Source: Ascidia mentula
Taxonomy: Eukaryota > Chordata > Ascidiacea > Phlebobranchia > Ascidiidae
Reading direction: 5' to 3'
Assembly: GCA_947561715.1 (NCBI GenBank)
Contig: OX387197.1
Span: forward strand, 15,869,001-15,933,000
Length of the DNA stretch: 64,000 bases
Below, in pieces: positions 38,217-50,171 of the stretch; position 1 is the stretch's first letter, and each line of letters opens with the position of its first letter. A program made the translations under genes and the position numbers. The notes beneath the pieces were generated by a model. That model saw only the letters and a list, made by a program, of their open reading frames with translations, had not been told where the DNA came from and ran no database searches.

Positions 38217-40268
38217 GGCTGGACTCTGTTTTTTTCGAGCCCCAAGCCCACTTAACAATGGGAGACATAGGCTGGACTCTGTTTTTTTCGCGACCCACTT
38301 AACAATGGGCGAGATAGGGCTGAAGGTAAGACTGGGTGGGATAGGCTGGACTCTGTTTTTTTCGAGCCCCCAGCCCACTTAACAATGGGAGACATAGGCT
38401 GGAATCTGTTTTTTTCGCGACCAACTTAACAATGGGCGAGATATGGCCGAAGTTAAGACTGGGTGGGATAGGCTGGACTCTGTTTTTTTCGAGCCCCAAG
38501 CCCACTTAACAATGGGAGACATAGGCTGGACTCTGTTTTTTTCGCGACCCACTTAACAATGGGCGAGACAGGGCCGAAGTTAAGACTGGGTGGGATAGGC
38601 TGGACTCTGTTTTTTTCGAGCCCCAAGCCCACTTAACAATGGGAGACATAGGCTGGACTCTGTTTTTTTCGCGACCCACTTAACAATGGGCGAGATAGGG
38701 CCGAAGTTAAGACTGGGTGGGATAGGCTGGACTCTGTTTTTTTCGAGCCCCCAGCCCACTTAACAATGGGAGACATAGGCTGGACTCTGTTTTTTTCGCG
38801 ACCCACTTAACAATGGGCGAGATAGGGCCGAAGTTAAGACTGGGTGGGATAGGCTGGACTCTGTTTTTTTCGAGCCCCCAGCCCACTTAACAATGGGAGA
38901 CATAGGCTGGACTCTGTTTTTTTCGCGACCAACTTAACAATGGGCGAGATAGGGCCGAAATTAAGACTGGGTGGGATAGGCTGGACTCTGTTTTTTTCGC
39001 GACCCACTTAACAATGGGCGAGATAGGGCCGAAGTTAAGACTGGGTGGGATAGGCTGGACTCTGTTTTTTTCGAGCCCCAAGCCCACTTAACAATGGGAG
39101 ACATAGGCTGGACTCTGTTTTTTTCGCGACCCACTTAACAATGGGCGAGACAGGGCCGAAGTTAAGACTGGGGGGATAGGCTGGACTCTGTTTTTTTCGA
39201 GCCCCAAGCCCACTTAACAATGGGAGACATAGGCTGGACTCTGTTTTTTTCGCGACCCACTTAACAATGGGCGAGATAGGGCCGAAGTTAAGACTGGGTG
39301 GGATAGGCTGGACTCTGTTTTTTTCGAGCCCCAAGCCCACTTAACAATGGGAGACATAGGCTGGAATCTGTTTTTTTCGCGACCAACTTAACAATGGGCG
39401 AGATATGGCCGAAGTTAAGACTGGGTGGGATAGGCTGGACTCTGTTTTTTTCGCGACCCACTTAACAATGGGCGAGATAGGGCTGAAGTTAAGACTGGGT
39501 GGGATAGGCTGGACTCTGTTTTTTTCGAGCCCCCAGCCCACTTAACAATGGGAGACATAGGCTGGAATCTGTTTTTTTCGCGACCAACTTAACAATGGGC
39601 GAGATAGGGCCGAAGTTAAGACTGGGTGGGATAGGCTGGACTCTGTTTTTTTCGAGCCCCCAGCCCACTTAACAATGGGAGACATAGGCTGGACTCTGTT
39701 TTTTTCGCGACCAACTTAACAATGGGCGAGATATGGCCGAAGTTAAGACTGGGTGGGATAGGCTGGACTCTGTTCTTTTCGAGCCCCAAGCCCACTTAAC
39801 AATGGTAGACATAGGCTGGACTCTGTTTTTTTCGCGACCCACTTAACAATGGGCGAGATATGGCCGAAGTTAAGACTGGGTGGGATAGGCTGGACTCTGT
39901 TTTTTTCGAGCCCCAAGCCCACTTAACAATGGGAGACATTGGCTGGACTCTGTTTTTTTCGCGACCCACTTAACAATGGGCGAGATAGGGCCGAAGTTAA
40001 GACTGGGTGGGATAGGCTGGACTCTGTTTTTTTCGAGCCCCCAGCCCACTTAACAATGGGAGACATAGGCTGGACTCTGTTTTTTTCGCGACCCACTTAA
40101 CAATGGGCGAGATATGGCCGAAGTTAAGACTGGGTGGGATAGGCTGGACTCTGTTTTTTTCGAGCCCCAAGCCCACTTAACAATGGGAGACATAGGCTGG
40201 ACTCTGTTTTTTTCGCGACCCACTTAACAATGGGCGAGATAGGGCTGAAGTTTAGACTGGGTGGGATA

Positions 40269-40335
40269 GGCTGGACTCTGTTTTTTTCGAGCCCCCAGCC
40301 CACTTAACAATGGGAGGTTAAGACTGGGTGGGATA
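40269..40335 (+). repeat. Truncated 67-bp unit, copy 6
   Basis: It has the same join. It is the last copy with a T8-marked unit downstream (T8 at 41311). Confidence 0.93.
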
Positions 40336-42716
40336 GGCTGGACTCTGTTTTTTTCGCGACCAACTTAACAATGGGCGAGATATGGCCGAAGTTAAGACTG
40401 GGTGGGATAGGCTGGACTCTGTTTTTTTCGAGCCCCAAGCCCACTTAACAATGGGAGACATAGGCTGGACTCTGTTTTTTTCGCGACCCACTTAACAATG
40501 AGCGAGATAGGGCTGAAGTTAAGACTGGGTGGGATAGGCTGGACTCTGTTTTTTTCGCGACCCACTTAACAATGGGCGAGATAGGGCCGAAGTTAAGACT
40601 GGGTGGGATAGGCTGGACTCTGTTTTTTTCGAGCCCCAAGCCCACTTAACAATGGGAGACATAGGCTGGACTCTGTTTTTTTCGCGACCCACTTAACAAT
40701 GGGCGAGATAGGGCTGAAGTTAAGACTGGGTGGGATAGGCTGGACTCTGTTTTTTTCGAGCCCCCAGCCCACTTAACAATGGGAGACATAGGCTGGAATC
40801 TGTTTTTTTCGCGACCAACTTAACAATGGGCGAGATAGGGCCGAAGTTAAGACTGGGTGGGATAGGCTGGACTCTGTTTTTTTCGAGCCCCAAGCCCACT
40901 TAACAATGGGAGACATAGGCTGGACTCTGTTTTTTTCGCGACCCACTTAACAATGGGCGAGATAGGGCCGAAGTTAAGACTGGGTGGGATAGGCTGGACT
41001 CTGTTCTTTTCGAGCCCCAAGCCCACTTAACAATGGGAGACATAGGCTGGACTCTGTTTTTTTCGCGACCCACTTAACAATGGGCGAGATAGGGCCGAAG
41101 TTAAGACTGGGTAGGATAGGCTGGACTCTGTTTTTTTCGAGCCCCAAGCCCACTTAACAATGGGAGACATAGGCTGGACTCTGTTTTTTTCGCGTCACAC
41201 TTAACAATGGGCGAGATAGGGCTGAAGTTAAGACTGGGTGGGATAGGCTGGACTCTGTTTTTTTCGAGCCCCAAGCCCACTTAACAATGGGAGACATAGG
41301 CTGGACTCTGTTTTTTTTCGCGACCCACTTAACAATGGGCGAGATAGGGCCGAAGTTAAGACTGGGTGGGATAGGCTGGACTCTGTTCTTTTCGAGCCCC
41401 AAGCCCACTTAACAATGGGAGACATAGGCTGGACTCTGTTTTTTTCGCGACCCACTTAACAATGGGCGAGATAGGGCCGAAGTTAAGACTGGGTGGGATA
41501 GGCTGGACTCTGTTCTTTTCGAGCCCCAAGCCCACTTAACAATGGGAGACATAGGCTGGACTCTGTTTTTTTCGCGACCCACTTAACAATGGGCGAGACA
41601 GGGCCGAAGTTAAGACTGGGGGGGATAGGCTGGACTCTGTTTTTTTCGAGCCCCAAGCCCACTTAACAATGGGAGACATAGGCTGGACTCTGTTTTTTTC
41701 GCGACCCACTTAACAATGGGCGAGATAGGGCCGAAGTTAAGACTGGGTGGGATAGGCTGGACTCTGTTTTTTTCGAGCCCCCAGCCCACTTAACAATGGG
41801 AGACATAGGCTGGACTCTGTTTTTTTCGCGACCAACTTAACAATGGGCGAGATATGGCCGAAATTAAGACTGGGTGGGATAGGCTGGACTCTGTTTTTTT
41901 CGCGACCCACTTAACAATGGGCGAGATAGGGCCGAAGTTAAGACTGGGTGGGATAGGCTGGACTCTGTTTTTTTCGAGCCCCAAGCCCACTTAACAATGG
42001 GAGACATAGGCTGGACTCTGTTTTTTTCGCGACCCACTTAACAATGGGCGAGATAGGGCCGAAGTTAAGACTGGGTGGGATAGGCTGGACTCTGTTTTTT
42101 TCGAGCCCCCAGCCCACTTAACAATGGGAGACATAGGCTGGACTCTGTTTTTTTCGCGACCAACTTAACAATGGTCGAGATATGGCCGAAGTTAAGACTG
42201 GGTGGGATAGGCTGGACTCTGTTCTTTTCGAGCCCCAAGCCCACTTAACAATGGGAGACATAGGCTGGACTCTGTTTTTTTCGCGACCCACTTAACAATG
42301 GGCGAGATATGGCCGAAGTTAAGACTGGGTGGGATAGGCTGGACTCTGTTTTTTTCGAGCCCCAAGCCCACTTAACAATGGGAGACATTGGCTGGACTCT
42401 GTTTTTTTCGCGACCCACTTAACAATGGGCGGATAGGGCCGAAGTTAAGACTGGGTGGGATAGGCTGGACTCTGTTCTTTTCGAGCCCCAAGCCCACTTA
42501 ACAATGGGAGACATAGGCTGGACTCTGTTTTTTTCGCGACCCACTTAACAATGGGCGAGACAGGGCCGAAGTTAAGACTGGGTGGGATAGGCTGGACTCT
42601 GTTTTTTTCGAGCCCCAAGCCCACTTAACAATGGGAGACATAGGCTGGACTCTGTTTTTTTCGCGACCCACTTAACAATGGGCGAGATAGGGCCGAAGTT
42701 AAGACTGGGTGGGATA

Positions 42717-42822
42717 GGCTGGACTCTGTTTTTTTCGAGCCCCCAGCCCACTTAACAATGGGAGACATAGGCTGGACTCTGTTTTTTTCGAGCCCCCAGC
42801 CCACTTAACAATGGGAGACATA
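42717..42822 (+). repeat. A-A tandem (extra 53-bp A)
   Basis: Two identical A half-units (42717-42769 and 42770-42822, both with the AGCCCCCAG linker) precede a B, giving A-A-B-B. It is the only doubled A needed to balance the window length and is the expected reciprocal product of the exchange that makes solitary B. Confidence 0.9.
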
Positions 42823-45457
42823 GGCTGGACTCTGTTTTTTTCGCGACCAACTTAACAATGGGCGAGATATGGCCGAAATTAAGACTGGGTGGGATAGGCT
42901 GGACTCTGTTTTTTTCGCGACCCACTTAACAATGGGCGAGATAGGGCCGAAGTTAAGACTGGGTGGGATAGGCTGGACTCTGTTTTTTTCGAGCCCCAAG
43001 CCCACTTAACAATGGGAGACATAGGCTGGACTCTGTTTTTTTCGCGACCCACTTAACAATGGGCGAGACAGGGCCGAAGTTAAGACTGGGTGGGATAGGC
43101 TGGACTCTGTTTTTTTCGAGCCCCAAGCCCACTTAACAATGGGAGACATAGGCTGGACTCTGTTTTTTTCGCGACCCACTTAACAATGGGCGAGATAGGG
43201 CCGAAGTTAAGACTGGGTGGGATAGGCTGGACTCTGTTTTTTTCGAGCCCCCAGCCCACTTAACAATGGGAGACATAGGCTGGACTCTGTTTTTTTCGCG
43301 ACCAACTTAACAATGGGCGAGATATGGCCGAAATTAAGACTGGGTGGGATAGGCTGGACTCTGTTTTTTTCGCGACCCACTTAACAATGGGCGAGATAGG
43401 GCCGAAGATAAGACTGGGTGGGATAGGCTGGACTATGTTTTTTTCGAGCCCCAAGCCCACTTAACAATGGGAGACATAGGCTGGACTCTGTTTTTTTCGC
43501 GACCCACTTAACAATGGGCGAGATAGGGCCGAAGTTAAGACTGGGTGGGATAGGCTGGACTCTGTTTTTTTCGAGCCCCCAGCCCACTTAACAATGGGAG
43601 ACATAGGCTGGACTCTGTTTTTTTCGCGACCAACTTAACAATGGTCGAGATATGGCCGAAGTTAAGACTGGGTGGGATAGGCTGGACTCTGTTCTTTTCG
43701 AGCCCCAAGCCCACTTAACAATGGGAGACATAGGCTGGACTCTGTTTTTTTCGCGACCCACTTAACAATGGGCGAGATATGGCCGAAGTTAAGACTGGGT
43801 GGGATAGGCTGGACTCTGTTTTTTTCGAGCCCCAAGCCCACTTAACAATGGGAGACATTGGCTGGACTCTGTTTTTTTCGCGACCCACTTAACAATGGGC
43901 GAGATAGGGCCGAAGTTAAGACTGGGTGGGATAGGCTGGACTCTGTTCTTTTCGAGCCCCAAGCCCACTTAACAATGGGAGACATAGGCTGGACTCTGTT
44001 TTTTTCGCGACCCACTTAACAATGGGCGAGACAGGGCCGAAGTTAAGACTGGGTGGGATAGGCTGGACTCTGTTTTTTTCGAGCCCCAAGCCCACTTAAC
44101 AATGGGAGACATAGGCTGGACTCTGTTTTTTTCGCGACCCACTTAACAATGGGCGAGATAGGGCCGAAGTTAAGACTGGGTGGGATAGGCTGGACTCTGT
44201 TTTTTTCGAGCCCCCAGCCCACTTAACAATGGGAGACATAGGCTGGACTCTGTTTTTTTCGCGACCCACTTAACAATGGGCGAGATAGGGCCGAAGTTAA
44301 GACTGGGTGGGATAGGCTGGACTCTGTTTTTTTCGAGCCCCAAGCCCACTTAACAATGGGAGACATAGGCTGGACTCTGTTTTTTTCGCGACCCACTTAA
44401 CAATGGGCGAGATAGGGCCGAAGTTAAGACTGGGTGGGATAGGCTGGACTCTGTTCTTTTCGAGCCCCAAGCCCACTTAACAATGGGAGACATAGGCTGG
44501 ACTCTGTTTTTTTCGCGACCCACTTAACAATGGGCGAGACAGGGCCGAAGTTAAGACTGGGTGGGATAGGCTGGACTCTGTTTTTTTCGAGCCCCAAGCC
44601 CACTTAACAATGGGAGACATAGGCTGGACTCTGTTTTTTTCGCGACCCACTTAACAATGGGCGAGATAGGGCTGAAGTTAAGACTGGGTGGGATAGGCTG
44701 GACTCTGTTTTTTTCGAGCCCCCAGCCCACTTAACAATGGGAGACATAGGCTGGAATCTGTTTTTTTCGCGACCAACTTAACAATGGGCGAGATATGGCC
44801 GAAGTTAAGACTGGGTGGGATAGGCTGGACTCTGTTTTTATCGAGCCCCCAGCCCACTTAACAATGGGAGACATAGGCTGGACTCTGTTTTTTTCGCGAC
44901 CAACTTAACAATGGGCGAGATATGGCCGAAGTTAAGACTGGGTGGGATAGGCTGGACTCTGTTCTTTTCGAGCCCCAAGCCCACTTAACAATGGGAGACA
45001 TAGGCTGGACTCTGTTTTTTTCGCGACCCACTTAACAATGGGCGAGATATGGCCGAAGTTAAGACTGGGTGGGATAGGCTGGACTCTGTTTTTTTCGAGC
45101 CCCAAGCCCACTTAACAATGGGAGACATTGGCTGGACTCTGTTTTTTTCACGACCCACTTAACAATGGGCGAGATATGGCCGAAGTTAAGACTGGGTGGG
45201 ATAGGCTGGACTCTGTTTTTTTCGAGCCCCAAGCCCACTTAACAATGGGAGACATAGGCTGGACTCTGTTTTTTTCGCGACCCACTTAACAATGGGCGAG
45301 ATAGGGCCGAAGTTAAGACTGGGTGGGATAGGCTGGACTCTGTTTTTTTCGAGCCCCAAGCCCACTTAACAATGGGAGACATTGGCTGGACTCTGTTTTT
45401 TTCGCGACCCACTTAACAATGGGCGAGATAGGGCCGAATTTAAGACTGGGTGGGATA

Positions 45458-45524
45458 GGCTGGACTCTGTTTTTTTCGAGCCCCCAGCCCACTTAACAAT
45501 GGGAGGTTAAGACTGGGTGGGATA
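45458..45524 (+). repeat. Truncated 67-bp unit, copy 7
   Basis: It has the same join and is the first copy in the right-hand domain. The preceding unit carries GCCGAATTT, a marker shared only with copy 11. Confidence 0.93.
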
Positions 45525-48465
45525 GGCTGGACTCTGTTTTTTTCGCGACCAACTTAACAATGGGCGAGATATGGCCGAAGTTAAGACTGGGTGGGATAGG
45601 CTGGACTCTGTTTTTTTCGAGCCCCAAGCCCACTTAACAATGGGAGACATAGGCTGGACTCTGTTTTTTTCGCGACCCACTTAACAATGAGCGAGATAGG
45701 GCTGAAGTTAAGACTGGGTGGGATAGGCTGGACTCTGTTTTTTTCGAGCCCAAGCCCACTTAACAATGGGAGACATAGGCTGGACTCTGTTTTTTTCGCG
45801 ACCCACTTAACAATGGGCGAGATAGGGCCGAAGTTAAGACTGGGTGGGATAGGCTGGACTCTGTTTTTTTCGAGCCCCAAGCCCACTTAACAATGGGAGA
45901 CATAGGCTGGACTCTGTTTTTTTCGCGACCCACTTAACAATGGGCGAGATAGGGCCGAAGTTAAGACTGGGTGGGATAGGCTGGACTCTGTTTTTTTCGA
46001 GCCCCCAGCCCACTTAACAATGGGAGACATAGGCTGGACTCTGTTTTTTTCGCGACCCACTTAACAATGGGCGAGATAGGGCTGAAGTTAAGACTGGGTG
46101 GGATAGGCTGGACTCTGTTTTTTTCGAGCCCCCAGCCCACTTAACAATGGGAGACATAGGCTGGAATCTGTTTTTTTCGCGACCAACTTAACAATGGGCG
46201 AGATAGGGCCGAAGTTAAGACTGGGTGGGATAGGCTGGACTCTGTTTTTTTCGAGCCCCAAGCCCACTTAACAATGGGAGACATAGGCTGGACTCTGTTT
46301 TTTTCGCGACCCACTTAACAATGGGCGAGATAGGGCCGAAGTTAAGACTGGGTGGGATAGGCTGGACTCTATTTTTTTCGAGCCCCAAGCCCACTTAACA
46401 ATGGGAGACATAGGCTGGACTCTGTTTTTTTCGCGACCCACTTAACAATGGGCGAGATAGGGCCGAAGTTAAGACTGGGTGGGATAGGCTGGACTCTGTT
46501 TTTTTCGAGCCCCAAGCCCACTTAACAATGGGAGACATAGGCTGGACTCTGTTTTTTTCGCGTCCCACTTAACAATGGGCGAGATAGGGCTGAAGTTAAA
46601 ACTGGGTGGGATAGGCTGGACTCTGTTTTTTTCGAGCCCCAAGCCCACTTAACAATGGGAGACATAGGCTGGACTCTGTTTTTTTCGCGACCCACTTAAC
46701 AATGGGCGAGACAGGGCCGAAGTTAAGACTGGGTGGGATAGGCTGGACTCTGTTTTTTTCGAGCCCCAAGCCCACTTAACAATGGGAGACATAGGCTGGA
46801 CTCTGTTTTTTTCGCGACCCACTTAACAATGGGCGAGATAGGGCCGAAGTTAAGACTGGGTGGGATAGGCTGGACTCTGTTTTTTTCGAGCCCCCAGCCC
46901 ACTTAACAATGGGAGACATAGGCTGGACTCTGTTTTTTTCGCGACCAACTTAACAATGGGCGAGATATGGCCGAAATTAAGACTGGGTGGGATAGGCTGG
47001 ACTCTGTTTTTTTCGCGACCCACTTAACAATGGGCGAGATAGGGCCGAAGTTAAGACTGGGTGGGATAGGCTGGACTCTGTTCTTTTCGAGCCCCAAGCC
47101 CACTTAACAATGGGAGACATAGGCTGGACTCTGTTTTTTTCGCGACCCACTTAACAATGGGCGAGACAGGGCCGAAGTTAAGACTGGGTGGGATAGGCTG
47201 GACTCTGTTTTTTTCGAGCCCCAAGCCCACTTAACAATGGGAGACATAGGCTGGACTCTGTTTTTTTCGCGACCCACTTAACAATGGGCGAGATAGGGCC
47301 GAAGTTAAGACTGGGTGGGATAGGCTGGACTCTGTTTTTTTCGAGCCCCCAGCCCACTTAACAATGGGAGACATAGGCTGGACTCTGTTTTTTTCGCGAC
47401 CCACTTAACAATGGGCGAGACAGGGCCGAAGTTAAGACTGGGTGGGATAGGCTGGACTCTGTTTTTTTCGAGCCCCAAGCCCACTTAACAATGGGAGACA
47501 TAGGCTGGACTCTGTTTTTTTCGCGACCCACTTAACAATGGGCGAGATAGGGCCGAAGTTAAGACTGGGTGGGATAGGCTGGACTCTGTTTTTTTCGAGC
47601 CCCAAGCCCACTTAACAATGGGAGACATAGGCTGGACTCTGTTTTTTTCGCGACCCACTTAACAATGGGCGAGATAGGGCTGAAGTTAAGACTGGGTGGG
47701 ATAGGCTGGACTCTGTTTTTTTCGAGCCCCCAGCCCACTTAACAATGGGAGACATAGGCTGGAATCTGTTTTTTTCGCGACCAACTTAACAATGGGCGAG
47801 ATATGGCCGAAGTTAAGACTGGGTGGGATAGGCTGGACTCTGTTTTTTTCGAGCCCCCAGCCCACTTAACAATGGGAGACATAGGCTGGACTCTGTTTTT
47901 TTCGCGACCAACTTAACAATGGGCGAGATATGGCCGAAGTTAAGACTGGGTGGGATAGGCTGGACTCTGTTCTTTTCGAGCCCCAAGCCCACTTAACAAT
48001 GGGAGACATAGGCTGGACTCTGTTTTTTTCGCGACCCACTTAACAATGGGCGAGATATGGCCGAAGTTAAGACTGGGTGGGATAGGCTGGACTCTGTTTT
48101 TTTCGAGCCCCAAGCCCACTTAACAATGGGAGACATTGGCTGGACTCTGTTTTTTTCACGACCCACTTAACAATGGGCGAGATATGGCCGAAGTTAAGAC
48201 TGGGTGGGATAGGCTGGACTCTGTTTTTTTCGAGCCCCAAGCCCACTTAACAATGGGAGACATAGGCTGGACTCTGTTTTTTTCGCGACCCACTTAACAA
48301 TGGGCGAGATAGGGCCGAAGTTAAGACTGGGTGGGATAGGCTGGACTCTGTTTTTTTCGAGCCCCAAGCCCACTTAACAATGGGAGACATTGGCTGGACT
48401 CTGTTTTTTTCGCGACCCACTTAACAATGGGCGAGATAGGGCCGAAGTTAAGACTGGGTGGGATA
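45458..48465 (+). repeat. Segment 6 (3,008 bp), right domain
   Basis: Composition: 22 full units, 2 solitary B, one 67-bp unit and a 1-bp deletion in an A linker near 45,747. It has the same length and the same markers as 57326-60333, 11,868 bp downstream, including GCCGAATTT, the 1-bp linker deletion and GTTAAAACTG. Confidence 0.88.
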
Positions 48466-50171
48466 GGCTGGACTCTGTTTTTTTCGAGCCCCCAGCCCAC
48501 TTAACAATGGGAGGTTAAGACTGGGTGGGATAGGCTGGACTCTGTTTTTTTCGCGACCAACTTAACAATGGGCGAGATATGGCCGAAGTTAAGACTGGGT
48601 GGGATAGGCTGGACTCTGTTTTTTTCGAGCCCCAAGCCCACTTAACAATGGGAGACATAGGCTGGACTCTGTTTTTTTCGCGACCCACTTAACAATGAGC
48701 GAGATAGGGCTGAAGTTAAGACTGGGTGGGATAGGCTGGACTCTGTTTTTTTCGAGCCCCAAGCCCACTTAACAATGGGAGACATAGGCTGGACTCTGTT
48801 TTTTTCGCGACCCACTTAACAATGGGCGAGATAGGGCCGAAGTTAAGACTGGGTGGGATAGGCTGGACTCTGTTCTTTTCGAGCCCCAAGCCCACTTAAC
48901 AATGGGAGACATAGGCTGGACTCTGTTTTTTTCGCGACCCACTTAACAATGGGCGAGATAGGGCTGAAGTTAAGACTGGGTGGGATAGGCTGGACTTTTT
49001 TTCGAGCCCCAAGCCCACTTAACAATGGGAGACATAGGCTGGACTCTGTTTTTTTCGCGACCCACCTAACAATGGGCGAGATAGGGCCGAAGTTAAGACT
49101 GGGTGGGATAGGCTGGACTCTGTTTTTTTCGAGCCCCAAGCCCACTTAACAATGGGAGACATAGGCTGGACTCTGTTTTTTTCGCGACCCACTTAACAAT
49201 GGGCGAGATAGGGCCGAAGTTAAGACTGGGTGGGATAGGCTGGACTCTGTTTTTTTCGCGACCCACTTAACAATGGGCGAGATAGGGCCGAAGTTAAGAC
49301 TGGGTGGGATAGGCTGGACTCTGTTTTTTTCGAGCCCCAAGCCCACTTAACAATGGGAGACATGGGCTGGACTCTGTTTTTTTCGCGACCCACTTAACAA
49401 TGGGCGAGATAGGGCTGAAGTTAAGACTGGGTGGGATAGGCTGGACTCTGTTTTTTTCGAGCCCCCAGCCCACTTAACAATGGGAGACATAGGCTGGACT
49501 CTGTTTTTTTCGCGACCCACTTAACAATGGGCGAGATAGGGCTGAAGTTAAGACTGGGTGGGATAGGCTGGACTCTGTTTTTTTCGAGCCCCCAGCCCAC
49601 TTAACAATGGGAGACATAGGCTGGAATCTGTTTTTTTCGCGACCAACTTAACAATGGGCGAGATAGGGCCGAAGTTAAGACTGGGTGGGATAGGCTGGAC
49701 TCTGTTTTTTTCGAGCCCCAAGCCCACTTAACAATGGGAGACATAGGCTGGACTCTGTTTTTTTCGCGACCCACTTAACAATGGGCGAGATAGGGCCGAA
49801 GTTAAGACTGGGTGGGATAGGCTGGACTCTATTTTTTTCGAGCCCCAAGCCCACTTAACAATGGGAGACATAGGCTGGACTCTGTTTTTTTCGCGACCCA
49901 CTTAACAATGGGCGAGATAGGGCCGAAGTTAAGACTGGGTGGGATAGGCTGGACTCTGTTTTTTTCGAGCCCCAAGCCCACTTAACAATGGGAGACATAG
50001 GCTGGACTCTGTTTTTTTCGCGTCCCACTTAACAATGGGCGAGATAGGGCTGAAGTTAAGACTGGGTGGGATAGGCTGGACTCTGTTTTTTTCGAGCCCC
50101 AAGCCCACTTAACAATGGGAGACATAGGCTGGACTCTGTTTTTTTCGCGACCCACTTAACAATGGGCGAGA
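47554..50171 (+). repeat. 2.6-kb duplication, left copy (offset 4,490)
   Basis: It agrees with 52044-54661 through a truncated unit, a TCACGA head, the 4-bp head deletion, CACCTAAC and CATGGGCTGG. It diverges at 50,172 (GATAGGG here, GACAGGG in the partner). Confidence 0.82.
48466..48532 (+). repeat. Truncated 67-bp unit, copy 8
   Basis: It has the same join. The 4-bp head deletion lies about 485 bp after the join. Confidence 0.93.

Larger units (their letters stand above)
26476..40268 (+). repeat. Higher-order block 4 (13,793 bp)
   Basis: Composition: 97 full units, 19 solitary B, one 67-bp unit, two T8 insertions (27518, 29371) and a 1-bp deletion near 39,172. It is about twice the length of the other blocks and has no internal truncated unit. 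Its first 3 kb repeats the T8 pattern of blocks 1-3. From about 31 to 38.3 kb it changes to 2.3-2.7 kb repeats rich in solitary B. From 39.3 kb it returns to the sequence found before the truncated unit in blocks 2 and 3. Confidence 0.87.
40269..45457 (+). repeat. Segment 5 (5,189 bp), domain transition
   Basis: Composition: 37 full units, 5 solitary B, one 67-bp unit, one extra A, one T8 insertion (41311, the last in the window) and a 1-bp deletion at 42431/42432. Up to about 44.4 kb it resembles the left blocks; from about 44.46 kb it matches the right-hand domain, including the first TCACGA variant at about 45,149. Confidence 0.85.
44457..48995 (+). repeat. 4.5-kb duplication, left copy (offset 11,868)
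   Basis: All markers I compared recur 11,868 bp downstream: GAGACAGGG at 44,536, TTTTTATCG at 44,840, GCCGAATTT, the 1-bp linker deletion, GTTAAAACTG and two truncated units. Agreement starts after the TTCTTTT at 44,456 and ends at the 4-bp head deletion at 48,995. Ends are estimates between informative sites. Confidence 0.82.

Noticed and set aside
45581-45886. 100- and 101-residue minus-strand frames and 66/67-residue plus-strand frames in the right domain and at 39 kb
   Set aside because: Each coincides with a 1-bp or 4-bp deletion that joins repeat frames by chance. The translation is the same repeated peptide as elsewhere.
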